Shown here piece by piece: positions 16,496 to 26,500 of a stretch of 64,000 nucleotides of DNA; positions within the stretch are counted from its first letter, which is position 1, and every line of letters begins with the position of its first letter. The notes under the pieces were generated by a model that saw only the letters and a program-made list of their open reading frames with translations, did no database searches and had not been told where the DNA came from. The stretch spans positions 806,001-870,000 of the forward strand of contig JADJGQ010000002.1 of NCBI GenBank assembly GCA_016708025.1, read 5' to 3'. This stretch comes from a bacterium. Its GTDB lineage: Bacteria > Zixibacteria > MSB-5A5 > GN15 > FEB-12. Position numbers and translations under genes: made by a program.

Positions 16496-17392
16496 ATGTT
16501 CGTCCAGCAGATCATCAACGGATTAACGCTCGGCTCCATCTATGCCCTCTTTGCGCTGGGGTATACGATGGTCTACGGCGTGTTGCTGATGATCAATTTC
16601 GCGCATTCCGAGATCTTCATGGTCGGCGCATATATCGGGTTCTGGGTGCTGGCGCTTCTGCCGGGTGTCCTGCCGCCGGTCATCCCACTCTATTTCCTGA
16701 TCATCTTTGGTTTTGCGCTTCTCTTCACCGGGATATTGGCGGTAGCGGTCGAGAAGATGGCGTACCGTCCACTGCGTCATGCGCCTCGCCTTGCTCCACT
16801 CATCTCGGCGATCGGTGTTTCTATCTTTCTGCAGAACTTGATCATGCTGACTGTCGGTGCAGAATCGAAACCATACCCGGAAACATTCGGCGTCACGCAG
16901 TATGAGTTTTCCGGAATTCATGTCAATTCGCTGCAAATTCTGATCTTCACGCTGGCGATCGTACTGATGGTTGCGCTCCAGCTATTCATCACCCGGACGA
17001 AACTCGGCAAAGCGATGCGCGCGGTCTCGCAGAATCATATCGTCTCGCAACTGATGGGGATCAATACCAACACGATCATCGCCGTCACTTTTCTGATCGG
17101 CGGCGGACTTGGCGGTGTGGCCGGTGTGCTGAACGGACTTTACTACGGCAGTATCAAATACAACATGGGGTTTCTCCCCGGTATCAAAGCATTCACCGCG
17201 GCGGTACTCGGCGGGATTGGTAATATCAAGGGTGCGATGGTCGGTGGGTTCCTGCTCGGTATTCTTGAAGCGCTCGCCGCAGGCTACATTTCATCTGAAT
17301 ACAAAGATGTGATCGCGTTTGTGGTGCTGATATTGGTGCTGGTTTTCAGGCCGACCGGCATCTTTGGCGAGCAGGTGACTGAGAAGATATGA
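16496..17392 (+). CDS. livH: Branched-chain amino-acid ABC transporter permease LivH
   Basis: This 298-residue inner-membrane permease begins FVQQIINGLTLGSIYALFAL, the characteristic LivH N-terminus, and has about eight hydrophobic segments and the conserved GGLGGVAGVLNGLYYG and LPGIKAFTAAVLGGIGNIKG motifs. It starts nine bases after livK without an obvious ribosome-binding site, suggesting coupling, and overlaps livM by four bases. Confidence 0.93.
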   Translation: MFVQQIINGLTLGSIYALFALGYTMVYGVLLMINFAHSEIFMVGAYIGFWVLALLPGVLPPVIPLYFLIIFGFALLFTGILAVAVEKMAYRPLRHAPRLAPLISAIGVSIFLQNLIMLTVGAESKPYPETFGVTQYEFSGIHVNSLQILIFTLAIVLMVALQLFITRTKLGKAMRAVSQNHIVSQLMGINTNTIIAVTFLIGGGLGGVAGVLNGLYYGSIKYNMGFLPGIKAFTAAVLGGIGNIKGAMVGGFLLGILEALAAGYISSEYKDVIAFVVLILVLVFRPTGIFGEQVTEKI

Positions 17393-18372
17393 CCATCTCC
17401 CGCAACCAGCTTATCTATGGCATACTGCTGTTGATCGTCATTGTCGGGCCGTTGATCCTGCATTACACCGGAAGTTACTACACGGTCCATGTGATCGGTC
17501 TGGTCGGGATCTATGCGTTGCTCTGTCTGGGTCTCAATATAACGATCGGCTATACCGGTCTTTTGGATCTCGGCTTTATGGCATTTTATGCCATTGGTGC
17601 GTATACCGGTGCATTGTTGTCGATAGCTGGGTTGTCGTTCTGGATGATCATCCCGATCACGATCATTGTCGGTGGGGCGGCGCGGTTACTGATCGGCGCA
17701 CCGGTGCTCAGATTGCGCGGTGATTATCTTGCCATTGTCACGCTCGCATTCGGCGAGATCACGCGACTGGTGCTGAATAATTACGATGGCCTCAGCAATG
17801 GCCCAAAGGGGTTGCCGCGGGTTGGGGAGAGGATCCTTCCGGTGAACGTCTTTGGCCTGGAACTTCGAGAAGATATCCAGTTCTACTATCTCATTCTCGC
17901 GTTTGTGATAGTCGGCATCATCATCAGCACTCGTTTGGAGCATTCTCGTCTCGGACGCGCGCTGGTGGCGATTCGCGAGGATGAACTGGCGGCGGAACTT
18001 GCGGGAGTCAATGTCGCCCGAACCAAAGCGATCGCGTTCACGATCAGCGGGATGTTCGGCGCGGTGGCCGGGACTATCTATGCTCACTGGATCGGATTTA
18101 TCTCACCCGAGATGTTCACATTCATGGAGTCGGTGTTGCTGGTGTCGATGCTCGTCATCGGCGGGATGGGGAATATTGCCGGGGTGATCCTTGGTGTGCT
18201 GTTGTTGGTTGGCGTGCCGGAAGTGCTCCGTTCGACCCTAGGGTCGCGTTTTGTCGATTATCGAATGTTGTTATTCGGGGCGGTAATGGTGATCGCCATC
18301 ATCTTCCGCCCACAGGGGATATTGCCATCCAAACGTCGTGCACTTGAACTCAAATCCGAGGAGACGCATTAG
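17389..18372 (+). CDS. livM: Branched-chain amino-acid ABC transporter permease LivM
   Basis: This 327-residue permease, the partner of LivH, has LivM hallmarks GLNITIGYTGLLDLGFMAFY, RLRGDYLAIVTLAFGEITRL, ALVAIREDELAAELAGVN and VIGGMGNIAGVILG. The ATG overlaps the livH stop (ATGA). It is probably a heterodimeric channel with LivH in the cytoplasmic membrane. Confidence 0.93.
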   Translation: MTISRNQLIYGILLLIVIVGPLILHYTGSYYTVHVIGLVGIYALLCLGLNITIGYTGLLDLGFMAFYAIGAYTGALLSIAGLSFWMIIPITIIVGGAARLLIGAPVLRLRGDYLAIVTLAFGEITRLVLNNYDGLSNGPKGLPRVGERILPVNVFGLELREDIQFYYLILAFVIVGIIISTRLEHSRLGRALVAIREDELAAELAGVNVARTKAIAFTISGMFGAVAGTIYAHWIGFISPEMFTFMESVLLVSMLVIGGMGNIAGVILGVLLLVGVPEVLRSTLGSRFVDYRMLLFGAVMVIAIIFRPQGILPSKRRALELKSEETH

Positions 18373-18374
18373 CG

Positions 18375-19130
18375 ATGCTTCTCCAGGCGGACCAGATCAC
18401 CAAACATTTCGGCGGACTCAAGGCGCTGACCAATCTCAGTGTGACGATCGAAAGCAATGAGGTCCTCGGATTGATAGGTCCGAATGGCGCGGGGAAATCG
18501 ACTTTCTTTAATGTCGTGACCGGCGTGTATGCGCCAGACCATGGCGAGGTTCGATTCAAAGGAAAACTGCTTAACGGTGCAACATCACATAGCGTGGTTG
18601 AAGCAGGTATTGCACGGACATTCCAAAATCTTCGGCTGTTCCACGGCATGACCGCGCTCGAAAATGTGATGGTGGCGCGCCATAGTCGGACAAAATCCGG
18701 ATTTGGTTCCGCGATGCTCCGTACACCGTTATTCAAGCGGGAAGAACGGGAGATCTGCGATGCCGGCAAGGCGGCGCTGGATTTTGTCGGCCTGCTCAAA
18801 TGCGGCAATGATCTGGCGCGGAACCTGTCGTACGGGAATCAACGTCGGCTGGAGATCGCGCGCGCGCTGGCGACGGAACCATCGCTGTTGCTCCTGGATG
18901 AACCGACTGCCGGGATGAATCCGAAAGAGTGCGATGAACTGATCGAGTTGCTGCAGAAGATACGGCAGAAAAATATCGCGGTGATCATCATTGAGCATCG
19001 GATGCAGGTGGTGATGTCTATTTCTGATCGGATAGTAGTGCTGGATTACGGGGAGAAGATCGCGGAGGGGAAACCATCCGAAGTGCAGAAGAACCCGAAA
19101 GTGATTGAAGCCTATCTCGGGGCGGGCTGA
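18375..19130 (+). CDS. livG: Branched-chain amino-acid ABC transporter ATP-binding protein LivG
   Basis: This 251-residue ATPase has Walker A GPNGAGKST, the LivG-type Q-loop/insert IARTFQNLRLFHGMTALENV, signature LSYGNQRRLEIARAL, Walker B LLLLDEPTAGMNP and the C-terminal IAEGKPSEVQKNPKVIEAYLG. These features identify LivG rather than LivF. Family members usually act as a LivG-LivF heterodimer, but the next gene is unrelated and no livF lies in the window. Confidence 0.92.
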   Translation: MLLQADQITKHFGGLKALTNLSVTIESNEVLGLIGPNGAGKSTFFNVVTGVYAPDHGEVRFKGKLLNGATSHSVVEAGIARTFQNLRLFHGMTALENVMVARHSRTKSGFGSAMLRTPLFKREEREICDAGKAALDFVGLLKCGNDLARNLSYGNQRRLEIARALATEPSLLLLDEPTAGMNPKECDELIELLQKIRQKNIAVIIIEHRMQVVMSISDRIVVLDYGEKIAEGKPSEVQKNPKVIEAYLGAG

Positions 19131-19157
19131 CCAGCCCAAAACGACTCCAGCCGCATC

Positions 19158-19176
19158 ATCCCGCGGAGGCGGGGAT
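19158..19176 (+). terminator. GC-rich hairpin after livG, resembling a dispersed palindromic repeat
   Basis: ATCCCGC and GCGGGGAT pair around a GG/GGAG loop (one-base bulge), 27 bp after the livG stop and followed by TCCAGTTTTCTT. It may end the liv transcript. The wording (catcatcccgcgg...gcggggatccag) resembles short palindromes dispersed in many bacterial genomes; copy number cannot be seen here. Confidence 0.45.
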
Positions 19177-19250
19177 CCAGTTTTCTTATCTTATTCTCCT
19201 TGGTAAAATGGATGACCGGTGGTATGTTGTGGGTGGGAGAATATGCTGTT

Positions 19251-20827
19251 ATGCGCGTTTGGATGGCCTTTGTACTGTTCGTCTTGCTTCCGAGTCTCTG
19301 TTTCTCACAATTTATCGTAGTTGATTCACCACAGTTAATAGCCCGCCTTATGGTCGGTGATACACTGGACAACTTCGGACGGTGCATTTCCCCTGCCGGA
19401 GACGTGAATTCGGACGACTATGACGACTTCTGGGTTTCGCGTTCCTCGGACGGTCGTTGGTCGGAATTTCGACTGTACTTCGGCGGTGACGAGATAGATT
19501 CTGTCCCTGACTTCGTGTTGCGCGCACCTTCTCTGCGTATCTATGACGTAGGCGATCTCAACTCTGACGGGTTCGACGACTTCCTGCTCGCTTGCCACGA
19601 TACGGTAACATGGACGCCCAGCAATTTTGATCTGCATTACGGCGGGCCGCTCTTGTCGTCTTCACCTGCCATGCGATTTCCAATCCACTCTTATGAAGGA
19701 TTTGGCGAACCGATTGGTTCCCGCCATATGGTATGCGCCGGAAAGGACATGGACGGCGATGGCAAACCGGATTTGCTGGTTGGTGAGCCAACTGGAAACG
19801 GCGGTAACGGCGCATATCTCTATTCAAGTGACCCGGTCTTTGATACCATCGCGGATTACCACTTTGCGTTTGGGGCATTTCCAGATATTCAGCAAAGTGG
19901 TTCCGCCGTCGGATTTCTGCCAAACTTTGATGGCATGAGCTATATCTTATTGGGCGTACCGGGCTATGGCGGTGATCCCACGACTCCCGGATCCGTCTGC
20001 TTCTATAGAGCGAGTTCCTCACTGGATACTGTGCCAGAGTTTATCCTGCATGATCCAGTCGATCCTGCGAGCTTCGCATTTGGCTACCAGATTGTGTCCA
20101 CCGATTTTAATCAAGATGGTCTTACTGATTTCGTCGTTCACGCGAGCGGTACTCCAGGTGATCTCTACCTTGGTGAACAGCCAACCGACACTACTTCGGA
20201 TCTTATTATTCTGCCAAATTTTGGCGGAATGGAGTCAGCAGGTGATCTGAACACTGACGGCTATTCTGACTTACTGATTTGTGAATCCCCTTCCAGGGCA
20301 GAGTCTGGATCTACTACGGTGGTACGGCCATGGATGGTATCGTCGATATGAAAGTGTTCCCACCAATAGATGTTGTCAATTTTGGTGGTGAGGTCAGTGG
20401 CATAGGCGATGTAAACGGTGATGGCTTGGAGGATTTCGCAGCCGGAGCGATGTTGTCGTCCTTTGGTTGGTGGCCAGGAGTTGCCCTTGTCTACTCCGGA
20501 TTCGGCCAAGTGCCAGTGGATGTCCCAGGAGATCCGTCTGTTCTGCCTATCGCCGTCGCTCTCCACCCTAACTACCCTAACCCCTTTAATCCTTCGACAA
20601 CTATCTCGTTCGATTTGCCGAGGAGAAGTGAGGTGACCCTGGCTATTGTGAACATACTGGGGCAGGAGGTTGCGCGACTAGTGAATGGCGAAGTGTCCGC
20701 CGGTACGCATTCGGTCGAATGGGATGGGCGGGATATATCGGGTGAAGTGGTTGCATCCGGGGTCTATTTGTATCGTTTGGAAACAGACGATGGAGTGTTG
20801 TCGCGGAAGATGCTGCTGTTGAAGTAG
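19251..20827 (+). CDS. FG-GAP repeat surface protein with type IX sorting domain, interrupted by a frameshift
   Basis: The start MRVWMAFVLFVLLPSLCFS (signal peptide, GGGAGA upstream) is preferred over the Met 17 codons earlier. The first part (19251 to about 20290) has FG-GAP blades such as DLNSDGFDDFLL, DMDGDGKPDLL and DFNQDGLTDFVV. Near the CCCC run at 20287-20290 the frame is lost: the blade continues one frame over as GRVWIYYGG...DVNGDGLEDF and ends in a type IX secretion sorting domain, NYPNPFNPSTTISFDLP (about 20574-20624) to a C-terminal KMLLLK. One missing C restores a single protein of about 525 residues. It is either a sequence error or a decayed gene. As read, the first frame stops at 20351. 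Confidence 0.78.
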
Positions 20828-21129
20828 GGAAGCATTGGTTTCGCCTCTCGTCTTCGCTCGAGGCGACAGGTTTTAGAAACTGGATTAATGCATTTTTGCT
20901 AGCACTACTATTCTTGGGCTGAACTTAACCCCGTCGGGTCGAGCGGAGCCTGCCCCACGAAGGCGAGGACGAGACCCGAAGATGGCTGGTCCAAAACCCA
21001 TTCTCGATAAAAAGAAAACCGGGTCTGGGGGTTCGCATCATCCTTGATTGGCTCTCGATATGACTAGAAGGCACCCTCGACCCGACTTTCGCACACGCCG
21101 CAAAAGGTACGGCTTTACTGTATAGGCCC
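20828..21129. other. Intergenic region with an 11-bp inverted-repeat-flanked segment
   Basis: No gene is seen. GTCGGGTCGAG (20933-20943) and its exact reverse complement CTCGACCCGAC (21076-21086) flank 132 bp, like a very small non-coding element. A closer partner GACCCGA at 20973-20979 also pairs with the left arm. The genes on both sides end here (convergent), so the structure could also act in termination. Confidence 0.5.
20933..21086. repeat. Segment bounded by perfect 11-bp inverted repeats (MITE-like)
   Basis: The arms GTCGGGTCGAG and CTCGACCCGAC are perfect inverted copies 154 bp apart end to end. No target-site duplication is visible next to them and no coding frame lies inside, so it is only a candidate for a miniature element or dispersed repeat. 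Confidence 0.35.
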
Positions 21130-22047
21130 CTAGATACAGTTCGGCAATGTACCTCCCGCAGTCATGTAGTTGATTATCATCGAAAGATCAGTCAGGTCAA
21201 TATTCCCAGAGTTATTGACATCCGCCTCGGCCATACAGGCCGGTGGAGCCGCGCCCGCCGTCAGGAAACTGACCATGTAAGAGAGATCGCTCAGGTCGAC
21301 CAGCTCCTGCGGGTCACCATTCAGATTGCCGCGAATCCCGACACAACAGGCCACTACATTTATAGTACTCCCAAACACCCAGGTCTTGGCGGTATCGAGA
21401 TATGAGGTTCGGGTCGTATCAAAATAGCTGGAGTCGCAGGGCGGATCGTTGACCAGGATCCATTGCTCGCAGATCGTGCCGTTCCAGTCTATACACTGGA
21501 AACAACTGGTATCGACCACGGTGTCGGTATGGATACCGATCAGGTAACCCAACGGATTGGAAAAACCGAAATCATCCAGCGAAGTGTCTATCGTGATATC
21601 AAACGTGTAACTCAGCCCGGGGTTGAGCCCGTTAAGCAGGAACGGGACTTTCACCAGCGTCCTGATCTGGGTGGTCGGGGCGATCGGAGGGATATCATCC
21701 TGCCCAAACTGATTCGGCAGCCAGAGCATATGGATCCCGCCGGGAAAAGATGAGACAATACTGAATTGCCAGCCTGAGATAAGTGTGCCGGTGGTGTCCA
21801 GCCCGCCCGAAAACTGGACCGCGTCTGAGTCCGAGACTCTGAGCACCAGTTCGAATCCCTCGACCGAGTCGACCGTATTGAGCAGGTAAACTGGAATAAA
21901 GCCGCTGGTCTGGCCGGCAGGGATAACGGCATCACCGGTCTGGACAATCAGAACCGGGGAGGCATCCAGCTTGCTCGAAAAGATCGAAATCAAGAAAAGC
22001 AAAAATACGAATCGACCAATGGTACGAATCGGGCATAAAGAGACCAT
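21130..22047 (-). CDS. Secreted cohesin-like domain protein with dockerin-like C-terminus
   Basis: The 305-residue protein starts with an N-terminal signal/anchor (IRTIGRFVFLLFLISIFSS). Residues about 30-170 (PVLIVQTGDAVIPAGQTSG, GFELVLRVSDSDAVQF) have the look of a cohesin/CBM-like beta-sandwich. The last 70 residues carry CCVGIRGNLNGDPQELVDLS, SDLSYMVSFLTAG and a second EF-hand-like DVNNSGNIDLTDLSMIINYM, ending with Cys. The module matches that at the end of the 11871-13871 protein. No enzymatic motif is seen; a surface-structure role is an inference. Confidence 0.72.
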   Translation of the reverse strand: MVSLCPIRTIGRFVFLLFLISIFSSKLDASPVLIVQTGDAVIPAGQTSGFIPVYLLNTVDSVEGFELVLRVSDSDAVQFSGGLDTTGTLISGWQFSIVSSFPGGIHMLWLPNQFGQDDIPPIAPTTQIRTLVKVPFLLNGLNPGLSYTFDITIDTSLDDFGFSNPLGYLIGIHTDTVVDTSCFQCIDWNGTICEQWILVNDPPCDSSYFDTTRTSYLDTAKTWVFGSTINVVACCVGIRGNLNGDPQELVDLSDLSYMVSFLTAGAAPPACMAEADVNNSGNIDLTDLSMIINYMTAGGTLPNCI

Positions 22048-22270
22048 GACAACGCTCCAACAGAGTTAGACTCTGAATGTGAAAAAAATACAGCCTTCGT
22101 TACCAGTTGGCGATCAGTAGCTCGAATCGTTGTAGGACATCAGTAGTTATCAATGCAGATAGGATAAGATACGCATTAGTTGAGGACTGTCAAGGGGTTG
22201 GTTGGGCGGTGCAGATAAAAGGCGTCCGGCTGGTCGACCAAACGCCCTGAATTTGTTGAGCGAATGAAAA

Positions 22271-22900
22271 CTACATAGCTTCAGACTTATGCTCGTAGCC
22301 AACGAGCGCCTTTTCGGCCGAGGCTCGGAACTGCTCGAGGGTCGGCGGTCCGATATAGCGGTCAACTTCCTGACCGTTGGCATCGAGAAAGACGGTAGTC
22401 GGGACACCGGTGATCGGGCCGTACTTGTCGAGAACTTCTTCGTTCCCCATCATCATCACCCACTTCATGCCGGCTTCCTTGGTGAAGATATTGACGTTGG
22501 TGGCTTCATCACGCACGGCAAACCCAAGTATCTCAACCCCTTTCGGATTGTACTCGGCATACAGCTTAATGAGGTCCGGGATCTCTTTGCGGCAGGGCGG
22601 GCACCACGTCCCCCAGAAGTTGATAATAGTCGGGCGCTTGCCGACCCACTCGGTAGCCTGACGGAGATTTCCGTAGGTGTCGGTTGCAGACCAGACCGCA
22701 AACTCGACGGCCGGAGTCTCGGCAGTGGTACCGGCAGGAGTCTCAGTGGTCGTCCCAGCCGGAGTTTCGGTGGTAGTCACCTTGATCGACGGTTCGCTGG
22801 TGGTCGGTTCCGGCTTGGCAGCTTCCTGCTTTTCAGCGGAACATCCGAAAACCAAGCAGGCAAAAACGAGAGCGGTTCCAAATAGTGCGAGTCTACGCAT
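22271..22900 (-). CDS. TlpA/ResA-like thiol-disulfide lipoprotein with Thr/Pro-rich linker
   Basis: This 209-residue protein begins with a lipoprotein signal (FACLVFGC, lipobox at about Cys20), followed by a low-complexity linker with three ETPAGTT/ETPA repeats (about 45-70), then a thioredoxin-like domain with INFWGTWCPPCRKEIPDLIK (active site WCPPC), GVPTTVFLDANGQEV and the cis-Pro in GVPTT. Membrane-anchored TlpA/ResA proteins reduce periplasmic disulfides, often for cytochrome c maturation; no ccm genes are nearby. It lies 81 bp after another thioredoxin-fold gene in the same direction. Confidence 0.87.
   Translation of the reverse strand: MRRLALFGTALVFACLVFGCSAEKQEAAKPEPTTSEPSIKVTTTETPAGTTTETPAGTTAETPAVEFAVWSATDTYGNLRQATEWVGKRPTIINFWGTWCPPCRKEIPDLIKLYAEYNPKGVEILGFAVRDEATNVNIFTKEAGMKWVMMMGNEEVLDKYGPITGVPTTVFLDANGQEVDRYIGPPTLEQFRASAEKALVGYEHKSEAM
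22711..22778 (-). repeat. 21-bp tandem repeats in the TlpA-like gene
   Basis: Three degenerate 21-bp units encode ETPAGTT, ETPAGTT and ETPA, forming the linker between the lipid anchor and the thioredoxin domain. Unit number may vary between strains. Confidence 0.6.
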
Positions 22901-22981
22901 TCATACATCCCTTATAGTCGAGTTATCTCATTCGCACAGAAATAGCACAGGCGGTCATTTCTGTCAAACTGAATATTCCTG

Positions 22982-23529
22982 CTATTTCATCTGCTTCTGG
23001 GCTTCAGCGATCGCCTTGATACTGTCGCAACTGATATTGTTGACAGCGGCGAGCAGTTTCTTGAAATCGTCCGGGCCACGGTAGCCGGGCAGCTTGGCTA
23101 TGCCGATGGAATCAGAGCACATAAACACAAAAGTCGGGTAGCCGGACGGGCCGAACTTGTTCTGGACCAGGTCCTTTTCAGAGATTTTGTAACCGTTCAG
23201 ATCAAGAATCTTGTCAGAATCTCCCCAGAGCTTGACCGGAATGTACTTCTCATTGATCATCTTGATGATCGCGGTATCGGCAAATGTCTCTTTGTCCATC
23301 TTTTTGCACCAGCCACACCAGGAGGCGGTGATGTCCACCAGCAGGTACTTGTTTTCGGTAGTGGCGCGCTTCAGCCCTTCGTCGTAGGAGACCCAGGTCA
23401 ATCTTGGACCGATGTCGTATCGGTGGCTTTGAACGCCGGCGGAGTTTCGGCTGGTTTGTCGACGGCATATACCAATGCCGCCGCGAGCAGCAGAACAGCC
23501 GGGAAGGTCAGGAATCGGAACGCTTTCAT
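22982..23529 (-). CDS. Exported thioredoxin-fold protein (WCGWC), interrupted by a frameshift
   Basis: A good signal peptide starts at 23529 (MKAFRFLTFPAVLLLAAALV), and that frame runs into TGA after TSVQD. The mature domain is in the next frame: LTWVSYDEGLKRATTENKYL, then VDITASWCGWCKKMDKETF (active site CGWC), GYPTFVFMCSDS with the cis-Pro, and a helical C-terminus. One missing base near 23402-23412 (for example an extra C in GGTCC) would join them into a protein of about 182 residues of the DsbD-gamma/thioredoxin_7 type. As read, the thioredoxin domain has no export signal. It lies 52 bp after dnaE in the same direction. Confidence 0.75.
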
Positions 23530-23581
23530 CAATCACCTATCGTCAAGTTGTTCAAATCTCTGGTCTGTCAGCATACCTTGG

Positions 23582-26500
23582 CTACGAGTTTTTCGCTTGT
23601 AGCGGTCGAAGGTAGGCGGCGGAGTCACCCAGCATCCCTTTGAGTGAATCGAGCAGTTTGAAATCGACTGTCACGGCGTACTTCTTTGACTTGATGTACA
23701 CTTCGGAGCCGTTTTCGCGAGCCGCGAGGAGAACCGGGGCTGTCCCACGATACTCATCTAGTATAGACAAAGCCCGGTCAAGGGTTTCATCGGAGCAATC
23801 CTTGGCTACCTTTATAACCAGTTGGCAGGAGAAACGTTCCGTCAGTTTTTCCAGCGGAAGTGTTTCTGCGGCAACAACTTTAGGTGCCTCGCCCTCTCGG
23901 GTGGAGACCCGTCCGGTGACGAGGATCATCCGGTCTATCTCGATGTGCTCCTTGCCTTTATCGTAACAATCCGAGAAGCAGACCAACTCGACTGACCCGG
24001 AGAAATCTTCAAGCGTCACAAAGGCCATCATATTCCCTTTGCGATCCGGCATCTTTTTGAGATTGGTCACGATTCCGCCGACCGTCACCTCGCGGCCATC
24101 GGGGGTCCCTTTGAGTCCGCCTGCGCTGGTGGTGGTGAAGCAGATCAATTCATCGCGGAATTTGTCGAGCGGGTGGCCGGAAAGGTAGAAACCGAGCATC
24201 GCCTTTTCCTGGGCTAACCGTTGCGAGGTCGGCCAGTCGGCAATCTCCTTCAGCGGCGGCTCGGTCCGCTGGACCGCCTGGCCGGCTCCGGCAAAGAGGT
24301 CATGCGAGTTCTGTTGTTCCTGTACTTTGTGTGCGTATTCGAGACATCCCTCGACTATATCGTACTTCTGGGCCCGATTCCCGGGGAGCGAATCGCACGC
24401 ACCGGCTGCGATAAGCGACTCCAAAGTACGCCTGTTGATCTGCCGGAGCGGGACTTTGGAGCAGAGATCGGCGAGCGAACCAAAAATCCCGGTTGTCTTG
24501 CGAGCTTCCTGTATCGCCACGGCAGCGTCGCCGCCCACATTCTTTACCGCCTGAAGTCCAAAGCGAATAGACCCGCCGACCACGGTGAAGTCCGACTTGG
24601 ATTCATTCACATCCGGCGGTTCGACCTTGATACCAAGACGGCGGCATTCTTCGAGGAGTGTGTAGATCCGCTCGGTGTCGTTGATTTCCGAGGTCATGGT
24701 GGCGGCCATAAACTCGTGGGGGTAGTAGCATTTGAGCCAGGCTGTCTGGTAGGCGACCAGAGCATAACAGGTGGAGTGGGCTTTGTTGAAGCCGTAGCGT
24801 GCGAAGGTCTCAATCTGGTCGAACATATCCGCCGCGACTTTGTGCTCAACCTTATGTCCCTCGGCACCTTTGATGAACTCTTCCTTCTGGTTCGCCATAA
24901 GCTGGGCATCTTTTTTACCCATTGCTTTGCGAAGCAGGTCGGCCTGACCAAGTGAGTAACCGGCCAACTGGTTGGCGATCTGGAGCACCTGCTCCTGGAA
25001 GACGATCACGCCGTAGGTCTCGCCCAGGATCTTCTCGAGTTTGGGGTGCATGAACTTAACATCGAGCGTCCCGCGTTTCCGCTCGATATAAATGTCGATC
25101 ATGTTCATCTCTTCGCCGGGGCGCATCGCCACGCGGGCATCCAACGGCCCCGGGCGGTAGAGCGCGTTCATCACGGCGAGGTCAACGAAGGTCTCCGGTT
25201 TGAGCTTTCGGAGATAGTCCCGCATTCCGTTCGATTCAAACTGGAAGATCCCGACTGTCTCTCCTCTTGCAAAGATCTCGAAAACCTTGGGGTCATCCAG
25301 CGGCAAGTTATCCAAATCGACCTTGGAGCTTGGGTAGTTCTCACGGATCATTCGCTCGGCATCATCGATAACCGTCAGAGTGCGGAGTCCGAGGAAGTCC
25401 ATCTTGAGGAGGCCGATCTCTTCGACCATCTTCATATCGTACTGGGTCGTGATTTCGTCTCGGGAGCCTTTGAAGAGCGGGACATAGTTGGTCAGGGCCG
25501 ATGGGGCGATCACAACTCCGGCGGCGTGGGTCGAGCAATGTCGGGCCAGACCTTCGAGGGTCTGCGAGTATGCCAGCAGCCGCTCGATTCGCTTGTCGTT
25601 TTCGCCGAGCTGACGAAGTTCCGGGGTGGATTCGATTGCTTTCTCGAGAGTCATGTCCGGCGTGGCCGGAATCAGCTTGGCGATTCTGTCGACCTCGGAA
25701 TAGGGGAGGCCGAGCACTCGGCCGACATCACGTACGACGCCGCGCGCGGCCATGGTACCGAACGTAATGATCTGGGTGACGTTGTCGGCGCCATATTTTT
25801 CGATAACATACTTGATGATCTTATCGCGGCCGCGGTCCGCGAAATCGATATCGATATCAGGCATCGAGATACGTTCCGGATTCAAGAACCGCTCAAACAG
25901 CAGGTTAAACCGGATCGGGTCGACATTGGTAATCTTGAGCGCGTACGAGACGAGTGAACCGGCCGCCGAGCCACGGCCCGGGCCGACCGGGATCTTCTGC
26001 GAACGGGCATAATCACAGAAATCTTTCACGATCAGGAAGTAGCCAGCATACCCCATCTGCTTGATGACACCCAGTTCGTAGTCGAGGCGCTTTTTGATCT
26101 CTTCAGTGATCTTGCTATAGCGAACTTTCAGCCCTTCTTCGCATAAATACCGAAGGTACTGGTCGGGGTCTACATACGGCTTGGGGATCGGGAAGACCGG
26201 GAGCTTGAGCTGGCCGAGTTCCAGTTCCAGATTGCAGGATTCGGCGATGCGGATAGTGTTTTCCAGCGCATCCTTGAAATCGCCAAACCGCTCATACATC
26301 TCTTCGGGAGACTTGAAGTAGATCTGGTCGGAGTTATAGCGCATCCGGTCGGTATCTTCGACCTTCTTGTCGGTCTGGATACAGAGCAACGCGTCATGCG
26401 CCTGCCAATCCTGCTGGCGGAGATAGTGGCAGTCGTTGGTCGCGACGAGGGGGATTCCGGTCTCTTTGGAGATGGCGACCAGCTTGGGGAGGACTATTGC

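Noticed and set aside
20280..20300. Programmed ribosomal frameshift at CCCC
   Set aside because: No stimulatory structure or downstream stop arrangement typical of programmed shifts was seen; a missing base explains it more simply, though phase variation stays possible.
25046..25957. Long open frame opposite dnaE
   Set aside because: Antisense to strongly conserved polymerase sequence; composition reflects dnaE codon usage.
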